Origin: Mixophyes australis
Taxonomy: Eukaryota; Chordata; Amphibia; Anura; Limnodynastidae
Assembly: GCA_036250195.1 (NCBI GenBank)
Contig: JAVHZZ010000002.1
Span: forward strand, 279,330,960-279,394,959
Direction: 5' to 3'
Length of the DNA stretch: 64,000 bases
Positions 58,522 through 64,000 of this stretch are shown here, piece after piece; the first letter of the stretch is position 1, and each line of letters begins with the position of its first letter. Both the position numbers and the translations under genes were made by a program. Under the pieces are notes generated by a model. That model made no database searches. It saw nothing but the letters and a program-made list of their open reading frames with translations, and was not told the origin of the DNA.

Positions 58522-58798
58522 AATAATATGTTTTGGTATAACATTGTTTGCACTATCTTTTCTAGTACGTGTTAAAAGTTAATATATGCTATGCTAAAAA
58601 AATATTTTTTTTTGGATTGTTTCAGGGATGGAGACCATTTTTGCAGTCCAGTAAACACTGCTACTAAGTTGCTTTTACGATTTAATTATGGTTTATTCAA
58701 TGGAAGTATTTTCCCACTATTTACATATTTACTAACCTGTGATATTTTTGTAGTTTGTAAAACCAGATAAGATTCATGCAGTATTTGTGATAAAGATG

Positions 58799-58959
58799 TT
58801 GGGCCTGATTAATTAAGGAACACAAAATTAACATTTTGTGCATTTTTTTCAAACGCACTCAAATTGGGCATACACACGTCCGTATTCGACTACAAGCGGA
58901 TCTGAGGAAACATCTCCTGTTGAATAAGGGTCTAGGTACATTCTGCCTGTACGGTACGT
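58799..58959. mobile_element. MITE end, truncated by next element
   Basis: Begins GGGCCTGATTAATTAAGG, the same type of terminus as the 6241 MITE, with CAAAATTAACATTTTG palindrome just inside. The right end is missing; the hAT-like element starts at 58960. Confidence 0.5.
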
Positions 58960-59407
58960 CAGTGCCGTAACTAGCCATTTTAGTGCCCTGGGCAAGACAG
59001 GGAACTGGCGCCCCCCATCTAAGTGGGAGTGTCAATCGTCGAGTGGGCGTGGTCAACCTACTGTGGGGGCGTGGCTAGTACTTTACAAGTTCTAGACCGC
59101 ACTGAAACCCCCTCCCTCCCCATTCTTCTCGGTCTGGCTTTGTAAGGATCTTTATGTAATAAGCTTCCATAGAATCAAAGTACTTTAAATGCAGCTATCA
59201 CATGCTAGCTGTATAAAAAAATGAATTGGTTATTGAAATAAAACTCACTGAAACAAATTAAAACATAAATGTAACGGTACCATCTGTATCACACTGCCCC
59301 TTCATCCCACTGTGCCCTCCATCACAGTTTCTCCTTTATCACACCGTGCCATGGAGCCATCTTTATCACATTGTGCCCCCTTATCACCATCACACGAAAT
59401 TAATAAT

Positions 59408-59412
<5 letters not shown>

Positions 59413-59461
<49 letters not shown>
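59413..59461. repeat. (TA)n microsatellite
   Basis: About 24 TA dinucleotides, then (CA) remnants. Confidence 0.95.
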
Positions 59462-59471
<10 letters not shown>

Positions 59472-59769
59472 AATACAGAGAGCATTCCTGTGACCGCCAT
59501 ACAGGGCCGGACTGGGACTAAAAATCAGCCCTGGCATTTAAAGCACACAGGCCCACGTGTTGTGGGCTCCATGCACTATATTGTTGCACACTGATGCTGG
59601 CGCAGTACAACATGATGTAGTATGAGTGTGTGTGTGTGTGTGGGGGGGGGGGGGTATTTATTTCTCCTAATGACCCTCAACATTACATTATTAGCACCCC
59701 AATTACATCAATAAACACCATGACAATACATTATTAGTACCCAAATTACAGCAATAAATAACCCCCCAC

Positions 59770-60130
59770 ACACACTCATACTACATCAATCATCCCCACA
59801 TTACAGCAACCGGCATCACCCCACACATTACAGCAACCGGCATCACCCCCCACATTACAGAATCCAGCATCACCCCCCACATTACAGCAACCAGCATCAC
59901 CCCCACATTACAGCGTCCAGCATTACCCCCACATTACAGCAACCAGCATCACCCCCACATTACAGCAACCAGCATCACCCCCACATTACAGCAACCAGCA
60001 TCATCCCCACATTACAGCGTCCAGCATTACCCCCACATTACAGCAACTGGCATCACCCCCCACATTACATCAACCGGCATCACTCCCCACAGTACAGCAA
60101 CCGGCATCACCCCCACATTATAGCAATACC
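59770..60130. repeat. Array of CATTACAGCAACCRGCATCA units
   Basis: About fourteen units of ~23-24 bp with CCCCCACATTACAGCAACC. The 15878 copy has only about five. Confidence 0.92.
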
Positions 60131-61639
60131 CTCTCCTACTTATTAGCAATACTAAGCACCAAACACACTACAACATTGCCACCAGCACGCCACCCCATAC
60201 TACAGCAATACCACCAATTATACAGGCGCCACTGTAGAAATCCAATGTTTTTGCTTTTTTCAAATCTCCCAAAAAATAGCAACAACGAACAGAGTACTTA
60301 CACACATATAGGTAACAGGTACCCTTTTCCCTCAATTAAATAGTAATGGCAGAATTTTCATGAATCATTCCACATGAAATAAAACTAACATATATCTAAA
60401 AAAAACATAACTATTGAATGATCAGTCGAATCCACACGGCCGCATTAAAAGTATTTCCATCTACAGCAAAATGTCAGAGAAAAATATTTTTGTTTTACTA
60501 CAGTAATTGGATATGCGTCTTTTCTATTCATTTTAAATAACACTGTATATAAATTAAGGGGGATAGAGGAGGTGGGTGAGAAATAATTGGATGTGATCCA
60601 TCAGTTTGATTAGATAGGAAACATTTAGATTATTTACCTGGAGGCGTCTACCCCCTTGACTCACAGGCAGGGCTGACAAGAGGAATTTTGGGCCCGATAC
60701 AGCAACTTCTTTGGGCTCCCATCATATTCAACAATGAAAGACTTGCCTTTGGCAGAAGTTCATATGATGCCACATCGTAGTGTGCCCAGTTCATATTATG
60801 CCACATTGTAGTGCCCCAAGGTCATATTATGCCACATAGTATTACCCTCAATTCATATTTGGTCATGCAGAAGTGCCCACAAATCATATTATGGCATAGT
60901 AGTGCCCCCAAAACATATACCATACAGTAGTGCCCACAAATCATATTATGTCACAACAGTGCCTCCAAATCATATTATGCCACAATAGTGACCCCAAATC
61001 ATTAGTAAAGCTCAGATAAAAACTCATTCACAAATAAAAATTGCTACAGCATATCAGATACTGAGTGTGAGTCCCAAGAGCAGCTTAATACATCATTTAC
61101 AATGCAAACAAAAATAGATATATTGACACAATTACAGATAAAATTTATGACAAGCAATGTTTTTTCCTCTTAATTAAAAATCTCTGTACAGATAAATATG
61201 CAAAAAGCATTACAGCGCAATAATGAGCAATACATAGTGTTAAACATTATTGGATACGCTGTAGTGTCCCCAGTTCAAGAAAGGATGGTTAAAAACATAT
61301 TGCACACGAGAAAATATATGAACTTACCTGATTATGGCATCCTGTGTTCTGTTCTCCTAGTGGGCGCGCTGGGCGAGGAGGGATCAGCAGCTGTCAGCTC
61401 ACACAGGCAGTCGGGAGCAGGAATAGAGGGCAGTGGTCGAAGCAGAAATTTAGGAGTGGGGATATAGAAAATATAAGTGAATGGAGTATGAAGGCTTGAT
61501 TTTTTATTTTTTTTAACACTTGTCCGCTCTGTGCATTTCCATTCTTCATTACTACTTGTGTTTTATGATGGCTGCACTTTCTTTTACCTATGCCCCTGCA
61601 CCATCTTCTCCTTTGTCCCTCTCACTTAACCCCCTGCAC

Positions 61640-62545
61640 CACCTTCTCCGCTGGCTCTCACACATCTTCCTGTACCACCTACTCCCCTGGCTCTCTCACA
61701 CGTCTTCCTGCACCCTCTACCCCCCGGCTCTCTCACTCCTCTTCCTGCACCCCCTACCACCCTGGCTCTCTCACCCCCTTCGGCTCTCTCACCTCCTTTC
61801 CCAGCACCCCCTTCCGCTCTCTCACCCCCTCTCCCAGCACCCCCTTTAGCTCTCTCACCCCCTTTCCCAGCACCCCCTTGAGCTCTCTCACCCCCTCTCC
61901 CAGCACCCCCTGGCTCTCACCCCCTTTCCCAGCACCCCCTTCGGCTCTCTCACCCCCTCTCCCAGCACCCCCTGGCTCTCACCCCCTTTCCCAGCACCCC
62001 CTTCCGCTCTCTCACCCCCTCTCCCAGCACCATCTTCAGCTCTCTCACCCCCTCTCCCAGCACCCCCTTCAGCTCTCTCACCCCCTCTCCCAGCACCCCC
62101 TTCAGCTCTCTCACCCCCTCTCCCAGCACCCCCTTCGGCTCTCTCACCCCCTCTCCCAGCACCCCCTGGCTCTCAACCCCTTTCCCAGCACCCCCTTACA
62201 CTCTCTCACCCCCTTTCCCAGCACCCCCTTCGGCTCTCTCACCCCCTCTCCCAGCACCCCCTGGCTCTCACCCCCTTTCCCAGCACCCCCTTCGGCTCTC
62301 TCACCCCCTTTCCCAGCACCCCCTTCGGCTCTCTCACCTCCTTTCCCAGCACCCCCTTCGGCTCTCTCACCCCCTCTCCCAGCACCCCCTGGCGCTCATC
62401 CCCTTTCCCAGCACCCCCTCCGGCTCTCTCACCCCCTCTCCAAGCACCCCCTAGCTCTTACCCCCTTTCCCAGCACCCCCTGGCTCTCACCCCCTTTCCC
62501 AGCACTCCGTGGCTCTCACCCCCTTGCCCAGCACTCCCTGGCTCT
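61640..62545. repeat. C-rich minisatellite, CTCTCACCCCCTCTCCCAGC units
   Basis: Over thirty irregular units of ~27-33 bp with AGCACCCCCTTCGGCTCTCT or AGCACCCCCTGGCTCTCA. Reverse complement of the theme in 16040-17160. The 321-codon forward frame is an artefact. Confidence 0.92.
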
Positions 62546-62760
62546 CACCACCTGAAAATCGCGGGCACCCCCGCCCGAAAATCGCGGCACCCACGCAACC
62601 CCCCCCCCCCCCCCCTGAAAATCGCGGGCACCCCCGCCCAAAAATCGCGGCACCCCCGCGAACCCCCCCCCCCCCCTGAAAATCGCGGGCACCCCCGCCC
62701 GAAAATCGCGGCACCCCCCCCCCCCCCGAAAATCGCGGCACCCCCGCGACCCCCCCTCTT
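62545..62760. repeat. GAAAATCGCGGGCACCCCC repeats with poly-C
   Basis: Seven to eight copies of GAAAATCGCGG(G)CACCC alternating with CGCCC and C runs of 10-17. Only two copies exist in the 15878 relative (near 15990-16045). Confidence 0.88.
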
Positions 62761-63312
62761 CAGTAAAAAAAAAAAAAAAATTAAAAAAGACAGGAAACTC
62801 ACCAGTGTAACTGGCTGCACAGCATAACGGGGGAGGGAGCTGGGGAGCGCGCAGCAGAGGTGGCTGGTTCCTCCAGCCACCAAGAAGACAGGGGGAGTCG
62901 GGCCGGCCCATATAGCCATCGGCCCTTCTGGCATTTGCCAGAAGTGCCAGATGGCCAGTCCGGCCCTGCCGCCATACTATACAGAGAGCATTCCTGTGAC
63001 CTCCATACTATACAGAGAGCATTCCTGTGATCTCCATACTATACAGAGAGCATTCCTGTGACCTCCATACTATACAGAGAGCATTCCTGTGACCTCCATA
63101 CTATACAGAGAGCATTCCTGTGACCTCCATACTATACAGAGAGCATTCCTGTGACCTCCATACTATACAGAGAGCATTCCTGTGACCTGCATATTATACA
63201 GAGAGCATTCCTGTGACCTCCACATTATACAGAGAGCATTCCTGTGACCTCCATACTATACAGAGAGCATGCCTATGACCGCCACACAATGCAGAGAGCA
63301 TTCTTGTGACTG

Positions 63313-63600
63313 TGATACAGATAAATACCTCACCTTAAATTAATAGACCCCACCATTAAATTAAAAAGCCCCATCAATAAATTAAATTGACCCACCAGCA
63401 CCCCACAAATAAAATAGTACCCATTAAATAATTAGCCCCCACCTAAACGTCACCATTAAATCAATAGCCTACCTCCCACCCATGTACTAAGACACCCAAC
63501 CTCGCTACCCTCATATCACACATTATATTAATACATCGCCCCTTCCCTCACACATTATGGCAGCATACCACCCCTTCCCTCATAAAGCATAGCAGCATCC
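63313..63600. other. Degenerate AT/CC repeats
   Basis: Loose repeats of CACCATTAAATTAA and CCACCCCTTCCCTCA. Nothing codable. Confidence 0.5.
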
Positions 63601-64000
63601 CCCCTCCATAATAGAAGCTTACATCCCCCCTCCCTCCTTCCATAATGGCAGCTTACATCCCCCCCCTCCCTCCTTCCATAATGGCAGCTTACATTCCCCC
63701 CCTCCCTCCCTCCTTCCATAATGGCAGCTTACACCCCCCCTCCTTCCATAATGGCAGCTTACATCCCCCCTCCTTCCATAATGGCAGCTTACATCCCCTC
63801 CCTCCTTCCATAATGGCAGCTTACATCCCCCCCTCCCTCCTTCCATAATGGCAGCTTACATCCCCCCCCTCCCTCCTTCCATAATGGCAGCTTACATCCC
63901 CCCCTCTCCTTCCATAATGGCAGCTTACATCCCCTCCCTCCTTCCATAATGGCAGCTTACATCCCCCCCCTCTCCTTCCATAATGGCAGCTTACATCCTC
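63600..64000. repeat. Minisatellite, TCCTTCCATAATGGCAGCTT units, open at window end
   Basis: About twelve units of 28-39 bp: TCCTTCCATAATGGCAGCTT then ACATCCCCCC plus a variable CCTCCC run. Continues past the end of the window. Confidence 0.93.

Larger units (their letters stand above)
59502..62968. mobile_element. Non-autonomous hAT-like element, family copy 2
   Basis: Perfect 8-bp duplication CCGCCATA (59494-59501 and 62969-62976). Ends CAGGGCCGGACTGGGA and GGCCAGTCCGGCCCTG. It is the 15878-18698 family in reverse orientation, colinear over the AT-rich middle (60240-61480), with expanded arrays at both ends. No transposase. Confidence 0.93.
59470..63312. repeat. 31-bp minisatellite, split by a hAT-like insertion
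   Basis: One unit lies before (59470-59501) and about eleven after (62969-63312) the element at 59502-62968. Unit: CTCCATACTATACAGAGAGC then ATTCCTGTGAC. Variation is slight (CTCC/CGCC, ACTATAC/ATTATAC). Confidence 0.92.
58960..64000. mobile_element. hAT-like element, minisatellite-rich, runs off the window (partial)
   Basis: Left end CAGTGCCGTAACTAGCC is hAT-like (CAG start) and is followed by GGGCAAGACAGGG and GGCGCCCCCC. No matching right end in the window, so the extent is a guess. The content behind it (31-bp minisatellite, CATTAAAT repeats, then TCCTTCCATAATGGCAG array) resembles the minisatellite load of other hAT-like elements here. If the right end is not found beyond 64000 this entry should shrink to ~58960-59150. 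Confidence 0.45.

Noticed and set aside
61590..62555. 321-codon forward frame
   Set aside because: Repeat translation of the CTCTCACCCCC minisatellite in the second hAT-like copy.
63619..63848. Short frames of repeated MAAYIPP-type peptide
   Set aside because: Translation of the TCCTTCCATAATGGCAG minisatellite.

Overview
The window looks like intergenic DNA from a large vertebrate genome, most likely a frog (anuran). The reasons are the mix of elements: L2-type and Tx1-like L1 LINEs, chromodomain Ty3/gypsy retrotransposons, many non-autonomous hAT-type DNA transposons, snap-back and other MITEs of a kind I associate with frogs (from memory, not searched), and a class I-like endogenous retrovirus (ERV). 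I found no intact host gene, tRNA, rRNA or CRISPR array. Almost every long open frame is a transposon frame or an artefact of a minisatellite.

Layout. 1-2.9 kb: an L2 reverse-transcriptase scrap and an internally deleted gypsy relic (1499-2934). 3295-5303: a hAT-like element with an 8-bp target duplication that carries a 51/49-bp minisatellite. 5.3-8.8 kb: mostly unique AT-rich DNA, with a MITE, a possible degenerate hammerhead-like motif and an L2 3' end. 8803-23970: one minus-strand ERV with two ~880-bp LTRs, a 4-bp target duplication (AAGT), a proline-tRNA-like primer site and a broken gag. It is inflated to about 15 kb by three later hAT-like insertions (12537-15041, 15878-18698, 19252-20828). 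24-29.5 kb: microsatellites, a Tx1/L1 LINE fragment and a long solo LTR (27402-29310).

31-32 kb holds a hAT transposase relic. An L2 LINE spans roughly 32.9-42.03 kb and is split by a young-looking, apparently complete Ty3/gypsy chromovirus on the minus strand (33955-39530). Its 690-bp LTRs look identical by eye, its target duplication is GTTTC, gag and pol are open, and a canonical -1 slippery heptamer lies just before the gag stop. 42-49.4 kb has relics of two different hAT transposases, an unidentified coding-like minus-strand stretch, and a second solo LTR of the 27402 family (46667-48208). 49.6-52.4 kb has gypsy gag and LTR remnants and a large MITE. 53.4-58.5 kb has an L2 end, a short hAT-like element, an unidentified 123-codon ORF and two near-perfect palindromes. 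From 58.96 kb to the end is a minisatellite-rich element that probably continues past the window; a second copy of the 15878 hAT family (59502-62968) is inserted inside its 31-bp repeat.

The working unit here is the retrotransposon. Only the 33955-39530 chromovirus looks potentially functional: gag, protease, RT, RNase H, integrase and chromodomain are present, with expression of pol apparently by -1 frameshifting. The other elements are relics or non-autonomous passengers. Two themes stand out: non-autonomous hAT elements repeatedly carry long internal minisatellites, and the nesting with exact target duplications lets the insertion order be read. All family assignments come from reading motifs by eye; no database search was run.
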